A DNA stretch of 64,000 nt from positions 62,001-126,000 of the forward strand of contig NZ_QOKV01000002.1 of assembly GCF_008365405.1 (NCBI RefSeq), written 5' to 3'. The stretch comes from Azospirillum brasilense. GTDB lineage: Bacteria; Pseudomonadota; Alphaproteobacteria; Azospirillales; Azospirillaceae. The stretch's first letter is position 1; the number at the start of each line of letters is the position of its first letter. The notes below the pieces were generated by a model. The model ran no database searches. It was not told where the DNA came from and saw nothing but the letters and a program-made list of their open reading frames with translations. Below are positions 15,522 through 24,025 of the stretch, piece by piece. The position numbers and the translations under genes are program-made.

Positions 15522-16717
15522 GGGCGCCCGCGCCGGACAGCTTGTCCGCAATGGCCGGCGAGGCTGCCGCCGAATCCGCGACCGAGGCCGCCGCCATCGC
15601 CGGGCGCCACGCCGACAGCGTGGACCGCGAGGCGCGCTTTCCCGCCGAAGCCTTCGCCGCCCTGAAGGAAGCGCGGCTGCTCGGCCTGTTGGTGCCGCGG
15701 GCCTTCGGCGGCGGTGGCGGCGGTCTGGCCGACGCCGCGGCGGTGGCCCACGCGCTGGCCCAGACATGCCCGTCCAGCGGGCTGATCTACGCCATGCACC
15801 AGATTCAGGTGGCCTGTCTCGTGCGCCATGGGCAGGGCAGCGACTGGCACCGCGGGCTCCTGGAGCGGTTGGCCGCGGAGCAGCTTCTTCTCGCCTCCGC
15901 GACGACCGAGGCGGGGATCGGCGGCGATGTCCGCTCCAGCGCCTGCGCGGTCGAGGACGAGACGGGCGGCGCCTTCCGGCTGGAGAAGCAGGCGACGGTC
16001 ATCTCCTACGGGGCGGAGGCCGACGCGATCCTGGTGACGGCGCGCCGCAAGGCGGACTCGCCGCCCTCCGATCAGGTGATCGTGCCGGTGCTGCGCGGTC
16101 AAACGCAGTTGGAGGAGATCGGCGGCTGGGACACGCTGGGCATGCGGGGCACCCGCAGCATCGGCTACCGGCTGGTGGCGGAGGCCGAGCGGGCGCAGAT
16201 CCTGCCGCTGCCTTACGCCGACATTTCCGCCCGCACCATGCTGCCGGTTACCCATATATTATGGAGCAGCGTCTGGCTGGGCATCGCGACGGACGCGGTG
16301 GCGCGGGCCGCCGCCTTCATCCGGGCGGAGGCGCGCAAGCGCCCCGGCACCCCGCCGCCGGGCGCGCGGCGGCTGGCCGAGGCGACCGCCGGGCTTCAGT
16401 CCATGCGCGGCCTGGTGCGCGGCGCGCTCGCCCGGTTCGAGGCGGCGGCGGACGATGCCGACCGTCTCACCGCCCTGGGCTTCGCGGTCGCCATGAACAC
16501 GCTGAAGACCGAAGCGGCGGACATGGTGGTGCGGATCGTTGGGCAGGCGATGCTGGCCGGCGGCTTGGCCGCCTACCGCAACGACAGCCCCTACAGCCTG
16601 TGCCGCCACCTGCGCGATGCCCACTCGGCGCCGCTGATGATCAACAACGACCGGATACTGGGCAACACGGCGAACCTGCTGCTGGCGCACCGGGACAACG
16701 GCTCTCTCTTCGGCTGA
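15518..16717 (+). CDS. Acyl-CoA dehydrogenase-like flavoprotein
   Basis: A protein of 399 residues starting at ATG 15518, coupled (ATGA) to the carrier-protein gene. It has the acyl-CoA dehydrogenase layout: N-terminal helices, middle beta domain ([48 protein letters not shown]) and C-terminal helical bundle. The C-terminus ([22 protein letters not shown]) is of the DszC/HsaA or NRPS-associated branch, and no standard catalytic Glu is obvious. Flavoproteins of this fold oxidise aminoacyl groups held on carrier proteins (for example prolyl-S-PCP oxidases in pyrrole biosynthesis). Given the neighbours, the substrate may be an aminoacyl-S-carrier protein rather than a CoA ester; that is inference. 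Confidence 0.82.
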   Translation: MRAPAPDSLSAMAGEAAAESATEAAAIAGRHADSVDREARFPAEAFAALKEARLLGLLVPRAFGGGGGGLADAAAVAHALAQTCPSSGLIYAMHQIQVACLVRHGQGSDWHRGLLERLAAEQLLLASATTEAGIGGDVRSSACAVEDETGGAFRLEKQATVISYGAEADAILVTARRKADSPPSDQVIVPVLRGQTQLEEIGGWDTLGMRGTRSIGYRLVAEAERAQILPLPYADISARTMLPVTHILWSSVWLGIATDAVARAAAFIRAEARKRPGTPPPGARRLAEATAGLQSMRGLVRGALARFEAAADDADRLTALGFAVAMNTLKTEAADMVVRIVGQAMLAGGLAAYRNDSPYSLCRHLRDAHSAPLMINNDRILGNTANLLLAHRDNGSLFG

Positions 16718-16743
16718 GATTTTTTCGGAACGGAACGCGGCGG

Positions 16744-17682
16744 ATGGACATGCGGGCAGAAGGCACACCGGTGGAGAATGGGCAGACGGCGTTCCGCGAC
16801 GCGCTGATCGCGGCCGGGCTGCTGATCCCCACGGGGGTCGATGGGCTGTACGGCCGCAGCGGCGTCTTCGAGGACGTCGTGGAGCGCTTCAACGACCTGA
16901 TCACCGCCTGGGGTGGCGGTGACGGGGCGGACGTCATGCGCTTCCCCCCGGGGGTGGCCCGCCACCAGTTCGAGCAGAGCGGCTATCTGAAGAGCTTCCC
17001 GCACCTCGCCGGCACGGTCCACGCCTTCAAGGGTGACGAGCGCGCCCACCAGTCCCTGCTGCGCCGGCTGGAAGAGGGGGAGGAGTGGACCGACTCCCAG
17101 ATGGCGACCAACGTCGTCCTGACCCCGGCGGCCTGCTACCCCGTCTATCCCACCATCGCGGAGCGCGGGCCGTTGACCGCCGACGGCGCGTTGGTCGATG
17201 TCTACTCCTATTGCTTCCGCCATGAACCGTCGCTCGACCCGGCGCGCATGCAACTGTTCCGGATGCGCGAGTATGTGCGCGCCGGAACGCCGGAGCAGGT
17301 GATGGCCTTCCGGCAAAGCTGGGTGGAGCGGGGGCGGGCGCTGATGGAATCGCTGGCCCTGCCGGTGGCGGTCGATCTGGCGAACGACCCATTCTTCGGG
17401 CGGGCCGGGCGGATGCTGGCGGTCAGCCAGCGCGATCAGGGGCTGAAGTTCGAACTGCTGATCCCCATCGCGTTGGCGGAACAGCCCACCGCCTGCCTCA
17501 GCTTCAACTATCACCAGGACCATTTCGGGCTGCTGTGGGACCTGCGTACTCCGGATGGCGCGGTCGCCCATACGGCGTGCGTCGGCTTCGGGATGGAACG
17601 GGTGGCGCTGGCGCTGTTCCGCCATCACGGCTTCGACGTGAAGGCGTGGCCGGCCGCCGTGCGCGCCGTCCTCTGGGGCTGA
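16744..17682 (+). CDS. Amino acid:[carrier protein] ligase (class II aminoacyl-tRNA synthetase homologue)
   Basis: A protein of 312 residues, equal in size to the Bradyrhizobium Gly/Ala:carrier-protein ligases, which consist of an atypical SerRS-like catalytic core without a tRNA-binding domain. Motif 2 is visible in [21 protein letters not shown] (157-176) and motif 3 in [14 protein letters not shown] (279-292). Cys131, Glu176 and Cys279 match in kind and, as I recall them, in number the zinc ligands of the Bradyrhizobium enzyme. The enzyme activates a small amino acid with ATP and loads it onto the phosphopantetheine of a carrier protein, here presumably the one at 15192. The start is ATG 16744 (or 16750). 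Confidence 0.88.
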   Translation: MDMRAEGTPVENGQTAFRDALIAAGLLIPTGVDGLYGRSGVFEDVVERFNDLITAWGGGDGADVMRFPPGVARHQFEQSGYLKSFPHLAGTVHAFKGDERAHQSLLRRLEEGEEWTDSQMATNVVLTPAACYPVYPTIAERGPLTADGALVDVYSYCFRHEPSLDPARMQLFRMREYVRAGTPEQVMAFRQSWVERGRALMESLALPVAVDLANDPFFGRAGRMLAVSQRDQGLKFELLIPIALAEQPTACLSFNYHQDHFGLLWDLRTPDGAVAHTACVGFGMERVALALFRHHGFDVKAWPAAVRAVLWG

Positions 17683-17702
17683 GCAGGGAGGGGAGGCCGG
17701 GC

Positions 17703-18605
17703 ATGGCGCATCCGCTCGACAGGCCGGACCGCGATTGGGCGGAGACCAACTGCTACACCGATCTGTGGCTCGGGCTGCTGCGGGCGCTGGGGATGGAGCC
17801 GATGGCCTCCCTGGCCTTCACCGTCGCCCAGGATTTCGAGGGCGACCAATTCACCTTCTTCAAGATACCGCCGGAGGACCTGCGCCGCCTCTATGGTTTG
17901 GAGGTGCAGGAACTCGCCCTCTACGACCGGGTGGAGACGCACGCGACGGTGCAGGTGGCACGGGGGCGCCCGGTGCTGGTGGAGGTGGACGGCTATCACC
18001 TGCCGGACACCCGCGGCACCTCCTACCGTGCGCAGCACGTCAAGACGACCATCGCGATCCTCGGCATGGATGCGGGCGCGCGGCGGCTCGACTACATCCA
18101 CAACGCCGGACGCTTCACGCTGGAGGGGGAGGATTACGACGGCTTGTTCGCCCCCGCTCCCCTGTTCCCCTATGTGGAATTCGTAAAGCGCAGCGGTCCG
18201 CCCTTGGAGGGGGACGCACTGACCGACGCCTCGCGCGCCCTGCTGTCCCACCATCTGCGCCGCCGCCCGGCGGGAAACCCAATCACTGCCTTTCGCGCCG
18301 CTCTGCCGGAGCATCTGGAGACGCTGGCCGCCCGGCCCATGGACTATTTCCATCTCTACGCCTTCAACACGCTGCGGCAGGTGGGGGCGAATTTCGAGCT
18401 TCTCGGCCTGTATGCGCGCTGGATCGGCGGACCGGCGGAGGCGGCCGAGGCCTGCGCCAGCCTCTCCACCACTGCCAAGGCCTTTCAGTTCCAGTTGGCG
18501 CGCGGCGTGCACCGGCGGCGCTTCGGCGATTGTGCGGAACCGCTGGAGGCGATGGAGCGCGCCTACGACGGCGTGCTCGGCGCGCTGGTCCGTCGTTACG
18601 GGTGA
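17703..18605 (+). CDS. DUF1839 family protein, possible BtrH-like aminoacyl/acyl transferase
   Basis: A protein of 300 residues with a strong ribosome site (GGGAGGGGAGG) before ATG 17703. I recognise DUF1839: NCYTDLWLGLL at 16-26, FEGDQFTFFKIPPEDLR at 45-61, VDGYHLPDT at 95-103, QHVKTTIAIL at 111-120 and YIHNAG at 131-136. DUF1839 is commonly encoded beside amino acid:[carrier protein] ligases. The order Cys17, Asp96, His112 resembles the papain-like N-terminal domain of BtrH, which moves an acyl group from a carrier protein onto an amine in butirosin biosynthesis. A transferase role is an inference, not established for DUF1839. Confidence 0.8.
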   Translation: MAHPLDRPDRDWAETNCYTDLWLGLLRALGMEPMASLAFTVAQDFEGDQFTFFKIPPEDLRRLYGLEVQELALYDRVETHATVQVARGRPVLVEVDGYHLPDTRGTSYRAQHVKTTIAILGMDAGARRLDYIHNAGRFTLEGEDYDGLFAPAPLFPYVEFVKRSGPPLEGDALTDASRALLSHHLRRRPAGNPITAFRAALPEHLETLAARPMDYFHLYAFNTLRQVGANFELLGLYARWIGGPAEAAEACASLSTTAKAFQFQLARGVHRRRFGDCAEPLEAMERAYDGVLGALVRRYG

Positions 18606-18611
18606 CGGACG

Positions 18612-21053
18612 ATGGCGCGCCTCCACGCCGTGACCGGCCGCAGCGTGACGCCCCTGTCCGCGGGGTGGGAGCTGTGCGTGACCGAGCCGGGGGCAACGCC
18701 CGGTGGAGACTGGCTGCCCGCCCCGGTGCCCGGCACCGTCGCCCAGGCGCTGCGCGAGGCCGGGCTCTACCGGCTGGGTGAGCCGCTTCCCCTGCACGAC
18801 CGCGACGTCTGGTACCGGGTGCGGCTGACCGGTGACCGGCCTTGCACCCTGCGCTTCCATGGCCTCGCCACCGTCGCGGAGGTCTGGCTGGACGGGGAGC
18901 GTATCCTGAGCAGCGCCAGCATGTTCCAGCGCCACGATGTGCCCGTCACGCTGCGCGGGACGCACGCGCTCCACATGGTCTTCCGCGCCCTGAACCCGGT
19001 GCTGAAAGCGCAGAAGGGGCGGGGCCGCTGGCCGGTGCGGCTGGCCGAGCCGGCGGGGCTGCGCGCGGTGCGGACCACGCTGCTGGGACACATGCCCGGC
19101 TGGTGCCCGCCCGTGCCGGCGGTCGGCCCCTGGCGCCCGGTGGAACTGATTACGGAAACCGGGCCGCTGCGCGTCCGCTCGGCGGACCTGCGTGCCACGC
19201 TGGAAGGGCGGGACGGCCGTCTGACCCTGGCTCTGGCGGCGGAATGGAGCGGGGCCGCTCCCCCGCCGGGCTGGTTGGAAGTGGGGGAGGCGCGGGCACC
19301 GCTCCGCTGGACCGGACCTTCGGACTTGCGCGGCGACATCCGCCTGCCGGAGGTCGAACCCTGGTGGCCGCACAGCCACGGCCGGCCGGCGCTCCACGCC
19401 GTGCGTGCCGTGGTGGGCGACGCGCGCATCGACCTGGGCCGCACCGGCTTCCGCCGCATCGAGCCCGAGCCCGGCGACGGCTTCGCCCTGCGCATCAACG
19501 GCGAGCGCGTCTTCTGCCGCGGCGCCTGCTGGAGCAGCCCCGACATCGTGGCCTTGCCCGGGACGCGGGACGCCTACGCCCCCTGGCTGGAGACGGCGCG
19601 GCAGGCCGGCATGACCATGCTGCGGGTGCCGGGCATCGCCGCCTACGAGTCCGACGCCTTCTTCGACCTGTGCGACGAGATGGGAATTCTCGTCTGGCAG
19701 GACTTCATGTTCGCCAACTTCGACTATCCGGCCGACGAGCCGTTCCTCGACGGTGCCCGGCGGGAGGCGGCGCAGTTTCTCGACCGGGTCCAGGCGTCAC
19801 CGGCGCTGGCCGTGCTGTGCGGCGGCAGCGAGGCGGAGCAGCAGGCGGCCATGCTCGGCCTGCCGCGTGAGCGCTGGAGCCAGCCGCTGTTCGATACCGT
19901 CCTGCGGGACGAGGTGGAGCGAAGGCGGCCCGACGTGCCTTACGTCGCGAATTCCCCGACCGGTGGGCCGCTGCCCTTCGTCGCCGATGCCGGTGTGACC
20001 CACTATTACGGCGTCGGCGCCTATCTGCGCCCGCTGGGGGACGCGCGCCGGGCAAATGTTCGCTTTGCCTCCGAATGCCTTGCCTTCGCCAACATGCCGG
20101 CGGCCGGGGCGCTGCCCGGCGTCCCGGCGGTCCATGACCCGCGCTGGAAGGCCCGCGTCCCGCGCGACCCCGGCGCTCCGTGGGATTTCGAGGATGTGCG
20201 GGACCATTACCTGCACAGCCTGTACGGCGTCGATCCCATGCTTTTGCGCTACGAGGATCCCGACCGCTACGCGCGGCTGTCGCGCGCGGTGACGGGGGAG
20301 GTCATGGAGGCCGTCTTCGCGGAATGGCGGCGGGTCGGCTCTCCTTGCGGCGGCGGGTTGGTCTGGATGTTCCAGGACGTCTGGCCGGGAGCCGGCTGGG
20401 GCGTGGTCGACTCCACGGGCGTGCCGAAGGCGGCGTGGCACGCGCTGCGCCGTGCCTTCCGGCCCGTGCAGATCCTGCTGACCGACGAGGGGGTGAACGG
20501 GCTGGCGATCCATCTGCTGAACGAGACGGCGGAGCCGGTGGAGGCGGTGCTTTCCCTGACCGCCTTGCGGCGGGGCGAGGTGCCGGTGCTGCGGACCGAG
20601 AGGGCGGTCACCCTGCCGCCGCGCAGCGCCCAGGCGGTTCCGGCCTCCTCGTTGCTCGACCGTTTCATCGATCTGACCTGCGCCTACCGCTTCGGTCCGC
20701 CCACCCACGACGCGGTGGCGGCGGCGTTGTCCGATCCTGGCGCCGGCGCGCCGATAGCCGAGGCTTTCCACTTCCCCCAGGGCGGGCGGATGGAGCGCGC
20801 GGAGCTGGGCTTGGGCGCCCGCGTGGAGCGGACGGCGGAGGGATGGTCGCTGATCCTGTCCAGCCGGTGCCTTGCCCGCTCCGTCCACGTCGAGGACGAC
20901 GGATTCCGGGCGGAGGAGGAGTGGTTCCACCTGCCGCCAGGGACCAAGCGCCGGGTCCGGCTGATTCCGCGCCACTCCACGGCGGTTGTGCCCGATGGGG
21001 AGGTCCATGCGTTGAACGGTCTGGACTCAACCCGCTACCGGGGGACGGCATGA
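18612..21053 (+). CDS. Glycoside hydrolase family 2-like (beta-mannosidase type) protein
   Basis: A protein of 813 residues with GH2 architecture: sugar-binding jelly roll (about 10-180, DVWYRVRL, TVAEVWLDGERI), immunoglobulin-like domain, then a TIM barrel from about 290 (INGERVFCRGACW; GMTMLRVPG; DEMGILVWQDFMFAN). The acid/base Glu is Glu407 in VLCGGSEAEQ (the usual GNNE becomes GGSE) and the nucleophile is probably Glu488 in RFASECLAF. There is no signal peptide, so it is cytoplasmic. Its place between a DUF1839 gene and a tandem hydrolase, starting 6 bases after one and overlapping the other, implies a role in the same pathway, perhaps trimming or transglycosylating a glycoside intermediate. 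Confidence 0.85.
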   Translation: MARLHAVTGRSVTPLSAGWELCVTEPGATPGGDWLPAPVPGTVAQALREAGLYRLGEPLPLHDRDVWYRVRLTGDRPCTLRFHGLATVAEVWLDGERILSSASMFQRHDVPVTLRGTHALHMVFRALNPVLKAQKGRGRWPVRLAEPAGLRAVRTTLLGHMPGWCPPVPAVGPWRPVELITETGPLRVRSADLRATLEGRDGRLTLALAAEWSGAAPPPGWLEVGEARAPLRWTGPSDLRGDIRLPEVEPWWPHSHGRPALHAVRAVVGDARIDLGRTGFRRIEPEPGDGFALRINGERVFCRGACWSSPDIVALPGTRDAYAPWLETARQAGMTMLRVPGIAAYESDAFFDLCDEMGILVWQDFMFANFDYPADEPFLDGARREAAQFLDRVQASPALAVLCGGSEAEQQAAMLGLPRERWSQPLFDTVLRDEVERRRPDVPYVANSPTGGPLPFVADAGVTHYYGVGAYLRPLGDARRANVRFASECLAFANMPAAGALPGVPAVHDPRWKARVPRDPGAPWDFEDVRDHYLHSLYGVDPMLLRYEDPDRYARLSRAVTGEVMEAVFAEWRRVGSPCGGGLVWMFQDVWPGAGWGVVDSTGVPKAAWHALRRAFRPVQILLTDEGVNGLAIHLLNETAEPVEAVLSLTALRRGEVPVLRTERAVTLPPRSAQAVPASSLLDRFIDLTCAYRFGPPTHDAVAAALSDPGAGAPIAEAFHFPQGGRMERAELGLGARVERTAEGWSLILSSRCLARSVHVEDDGFRAEEEWFHLPPGTKRRVRLIPRHSTAVVPDGEVHALNGLDSTRYRGTA

Positions 21054-22864
21054 CGCCTGATCCATCGATGCCCGTTCTGTTCGAGGGCTGTTTCGGCTGG
21101 CTGCATCCGGCGGGTGGACGCCGCGGCGTCGTGCTGTGCGCCCCCTACGGCGGGGAGGCGCTGTCCACACACCGGGCATGGCGCCGTTTCGCCGAAGGCT
21201 TGGCTGAGACCGGGTTGCCGGTGCTGCGCTTCGATTATCCCGGCACCGGAAACAGCGTCGGCGGGGAGGGCGATCCGGGCCGCCTGGAGGCGTGGCTCGG
21301 CGGCATCCGCGCCGCGGCCGCCCATCTGCGGGCCGTTACCGGGGTGGAAGAGGTGGCGCTGGTCGGGTTGCGGCTGGGCGGACTGCTCGGCGCGACGGCG
21401 GCGCGCGCGGCGGGGGCGGATGCGCTGGCCCTGCTGGCGCCCTTCCCCTCGGGTCGGGCCTTCCTCCAGGAGTTGCGGGCGGTGGCGCTTCTTGCCGAAA
21501 GGCCGGCGGACGCCTCGCCCGCGGTGGGGCCGGAGGGGATCGACAGCGCCGGCTTCCGCCTGTCTCCGGAAACGGCGGAGGCCCTGCGGGCGCTCGACCT
21601 GACGCGGATGACGGAAGCGCCAGCGCGGCGCGTGCTTATCCTCAATCGCCCGGAGGGCCGCGCTTCCGCTCTGGCGGAGCGGTTCCGCGCGCTGGGAGCC
21701 GCGGTGGAGGAGGCGCCCTTTCCCGACCACGCGCGGCTGATGAGCAGCGTGCAGCACGCGGTCCTGGACTGCTCGGCCTTCGGTCGCGTGGCGGCTTGGC
21801 TGGCGCGGGACATGGCGCCCGCCGGGCCGGGCCGGGCGGTCGAAGCGCCGGCCCCCCGTCTGGAACTGGCCGGCGCGGTGGAGCGCCCGCTCCGCTTCGG
21901 TCCCGGCACCGCTCTGTTCGGCATCCTCTGCGAGCCCGCCAACGCGCTCGCGGAGCGGCCCGCCGTGCTCCTGCTCAACAGCGGCGCCACGCCGCACACC
22001 GGCACCGGGCGCATGTCGGTGCGGCTGGCCCGGCGGCTGGCGGCGCGGGGGATCGCCTCGCTGCGCATGGATCTGGGCGGGCTGGGGGACAGCGCGTCGA
22101 AGCCGGGACGTCGCGACGGGCTGATCTACTGCCGGGACATGGTGGAGGATGCGCGGGCCGGGCTGGAAGCCCTGGCGGCGGCGGGGCATGGCGCCGCGGT
22201 CGTCGTGGGATTGTGCGCCGGGGCGGCGGTGGCGCTGCGGGTGGCGCTGGCCGACCCGCGGGTGGTCGGGTTGGCGCTGGTCAATCCGGGCCGCTTCGTG
22301 CTGGGCGACGGCGTGACGCAGGAGGAGGCCATCGGCAGCGCGGTCAAGCCGGCCGCCGCCTATCTGCCCCGGCTGACCGAGCCGGCGGTGTGGCGCGCCA
22401 TCCTGCGCCAGGACCGCAAGGCGTCGCGCGTCGCCCGTGCCCTGTCGGAACGCGCGGCCCGCCGCCTGCGCATCGGGGCCGGGCGGTTGCGCGCCGGGCT
22501 GATGGGGCGGGGCTACGCGCGGGACGATGTGCTCCACGCGTTTCAGACGCTGGCCGACCGCGGAGTCCGCACGCTGATGGTGTACAGCGAGGGAGACGTG
22601 ACCTTGGGCGAGCTGGAAGCACAGGCCGGGGTCGACGGCGGACGCCTGCGCCGGATGGGCGGCCTGTGGATGGAGCGCCTCGCCGGGGCCGATCACAGCC
22701 TGATGGAGCGCGCCGCGCGGGAGCGCTTCGCCGGCCTTCTCGATGACCTGCTGGACCGCGTCGGCACGGGCGCGACAGATGCCTTGCGCGGGAAAGGCCC
22801 CGGCCCACCGGAAGGGACCGGGGCTCTCCGTGTCAATCACGCGACGGGAAATAGCCCAGCATGA
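21050..22864 (+). CDS. Tandem alpha/beta-hydrolase (fusion resembling XrtA-associated hydrolases 2 and 1)
   Basis: A protein of 604 residues with two alpha/beta-hydrolase domains. Domain 1 (about 10-255) has RFDYPGTGNS and the elbow GLRLG at 106-110, where Ser is replaced by Arg. Domain 2 (about 275-585) has RMDLGGLGDS and the elbow GLCAG at 387-391 with Cys389 as possible nucleophile. These two elbow types recall exosortase-A-system-associated hydrolase 2 (GLRLG) and hydrolase 1 (GLCxG), normally separate genes in exopolysaccharide loci. It overlaps the GH2 gene by ATGA and converges with the tail-collar gene with a 32-base overlap. It may release or transfer the carrier-protein-bound product. 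Confidence 0.8.
   Translation: MTPDPSMPVLFEGCFGWLHPAGGRRGVVLCAPYGGEALSTHRAWRRFAEGLAETGLPVLRFDYPGTGNSVGGEGDPGRLEAWLGGIRAAAAHLRAVTGVEEVALVGLRLGGLLGATAARAAGADALALLAPFPSGRAFLQELRAVALLAERPADASPAVGPEGIDSAGFRLSPETAEALRALDLTRMTEAPARRVLILNRPEGRASALAERFRALGAAVEEAPFPDHARLMSSVQHAVLDCSAFGRVAAWLARDMAPAGPGRAVEAPAPRLELAGAVERPLRFGPGTALFGILCEPANALAERPAVLLLNSGATPHTGTGRMSVRLARRLAARGIASLRMDLGGLGDSASKPGRRDGLIYCRDMVEDARAGLEALAAAGHGAAVVVGLCAGAAVALRVALADPRVVGLALVNPGRFVLGDGVTQEEAIGSAVKPAAAYLPRLTEPAVWRAILRQDRKASRVARALSERAARRLRIGAGRLRAGLMGRGYARDDVLHAFQTLADRGVRTLMVYSEGDVTLGELEAQAGVDGGRLRRMGGLWMERLAGADHSLMERAARERFAGLLDDLLDRVGTGATDALRGKGPGPPEGTGALRVNHATGNSPA
22797..22824. terminator. Hairpin at the convergent operon ends
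   Basis: Stem GCCCCGG (22797-22803) pairs with CCGGGGC (22818-22824). It lies in the last codons of the tandem hydrolase and 9 bases beyond the stop of the minus-strand tail-collar gene, where transcripts of that strand would read the stem followed by CTTTCC. It is a plausible weak terminator for the minus strand. Confidence 0.5.
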
Positions 22865-23516
22865 AGATGAAGAAGAACAGCGACTGGTAAGGCTGCAGGT
22901 TGTTGAGAGGGGTCGGGCTGCTGACGCCCCCCCCCGCGATCACGGCCACGCTGCCGCCCGTGACGCCTCCATTGACCGTCCCCTGCGTGAAGAGCGCGCC
23001 GGTCAGCGAGCTTCCGGTGGGCGGCGTCGGCAGACTCGAAGCCGGGATGTAGGGCCCGTCGACGGTTATGCCGGTGTTGGGATCGAGGAACTGTCCGCCC
23101 AGCGTCGCGGGGGTGCCGGACGGGCTGTTGCTGGTGCCGACGGCCGGGTTCAGCGGCACGGTAACCGTTGCGGTGAACGGTACGGTGCCGCCCGCGCTGC
23201 CGCCCTGGAAGGATGCGGCGTGGGTGTGCGCCGGCAGGTTGGCGCCGCTGATCGTCGTGAACTGCGAGCCGCCCGAATTGCCGGGGTTGATGGTGGTGCT
23301 GGTGTAGGGGCTGATCCCCGGCCCCACCATCACGCGGCCGCGCAGATCGGGCAGGTTGAACGTCGGAGCGCCTTGCCCGCCGCCGAAGGCCCCGGCCGTG
23401 ACCGCCCACAGGGCTTGGTACTGGGCGGTGTTGACGGCCTGTCCCAGACATTGCTGCGTGTTCACCGGGGCGAAATTGCCGGCGAATGGAAAGACGGTAC
23501 CTAGGTAGAAGTCCAT
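22833..23516 (-). CDS. Tail-collar domain protein (microcystin-dependent protein MdpB-like), paralogue 1
   Basis: A protein of 227 residues. It contains the phage tail-collar fold: LGTVFPFAGNFAPVNTQQCLGQ at the N-terminus, FNLPDLRGRVMVGPG near 54-68, and ANLPAHTHAASF near 92-103. The C-terminus is NNLQPYQSLFFFIFMLG near 204-220. Homologues occur widely outside phages and are called microcystin-dependent proteins; their function is not established. It forms a minus-strand group with a DUF6916 gene and a second copy. There is no sheath, baseplate or capsid gene nearby, so this is not a prophage tail. A ribosome site GGAG precedes ATTTCGCCATG. Confidence 0.85.
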   Translation of the reverse strand: MDFYLGTVFPFAGNFAPVNTQQCLGQAVNTAQYQALWAVTAGAFGGGQGAPTFNLPDLRGRVMVGPGISPYTSTTINPGNSGGSQFTTISGANLPAHTHAASFQGGSAGGTVPFTATVTVPLNPAVGTSNSPSGTPATLGGQFLDPNTGITVDGPYIPASSLPTPPTGSSLTGALFTQGTVNGGVTGGSVAVIAGGGVSSPTPLNNLQPYQSLFFFIFMLGYFPSRD

Positions 23517-23592
23517 GGCGAAATCTCCGGTGGATTCGATGCGCTGGGGCGGACGGTGCGGGATGCCGCTGGCAGGAACGTGGTGGCCGGAC

Positions 23593-23913
23593 TCAGTTCA
23601 GGATCAGTTCGAAACAGCCCCGGTCGGGGTCGCGCGGGATGACGCGCACGATGTAGAACGGCCCCATCGGTCCCATCGTCGGATGGTCGATCTGGAAATA
23701 GCCGTTCCACAGCTGGCTGGGGCCGTAGGTTTCGAACAGAGCCGAAAAGGACGTGCGCTTCGCCCAGCGCGGCGTGCATTCCGGACGTGCCGTCAGCTTC
23801 GTCAACTCGACGTCCGCGATCACGGACCCGTCCTCCGGGGCCAGAAAACGGAACGTCTGGCCGAGATGCGGGGCGAACATCTCATGAGACAGGGTGGCGA
23901 TGTCGATGGTCAT
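23593..23913 (-). CDS. DUF6916-like small protein
   Basis: A protein of 106 residues with no signal peptide or membrane segment. It opens with LSHEMFAPHLGQTFRF, has DVELTKLTARP near 34-44 and SFSALFE near 55-61, and ends with YIVRVIPRDPDRGCFELILN-like strands typical of the small DUF6916 family found beside tail-collar genes. The function is unknown. Spacing to both collar genes (about 76 and 112 bases) and common strand suggest one operon. Confidence is good for gene reality, moderate for the family name. Confidence 0.75.
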   Translation of the reverse strand: MTIDIATLSHEMFAPHLGQTFRFLAPEDGSVIADVELTKLTARPECTPRWAKRTSFSALFETYGPSQLWNGYFQIDHPTMGPMGPFYIVRVIPRDPDRGCFELILN

Positions 23914-24025
23914 CTCAAAGGTCCAGGCTCAAGTTCTGAAGACACGGCTGTCGTTCCGGGCATACGAAGCCAACGCGCCGCATCCGTCCATCCGCTGTTC
24001 GACTGATCGGGGGATCGCTCCGCGA

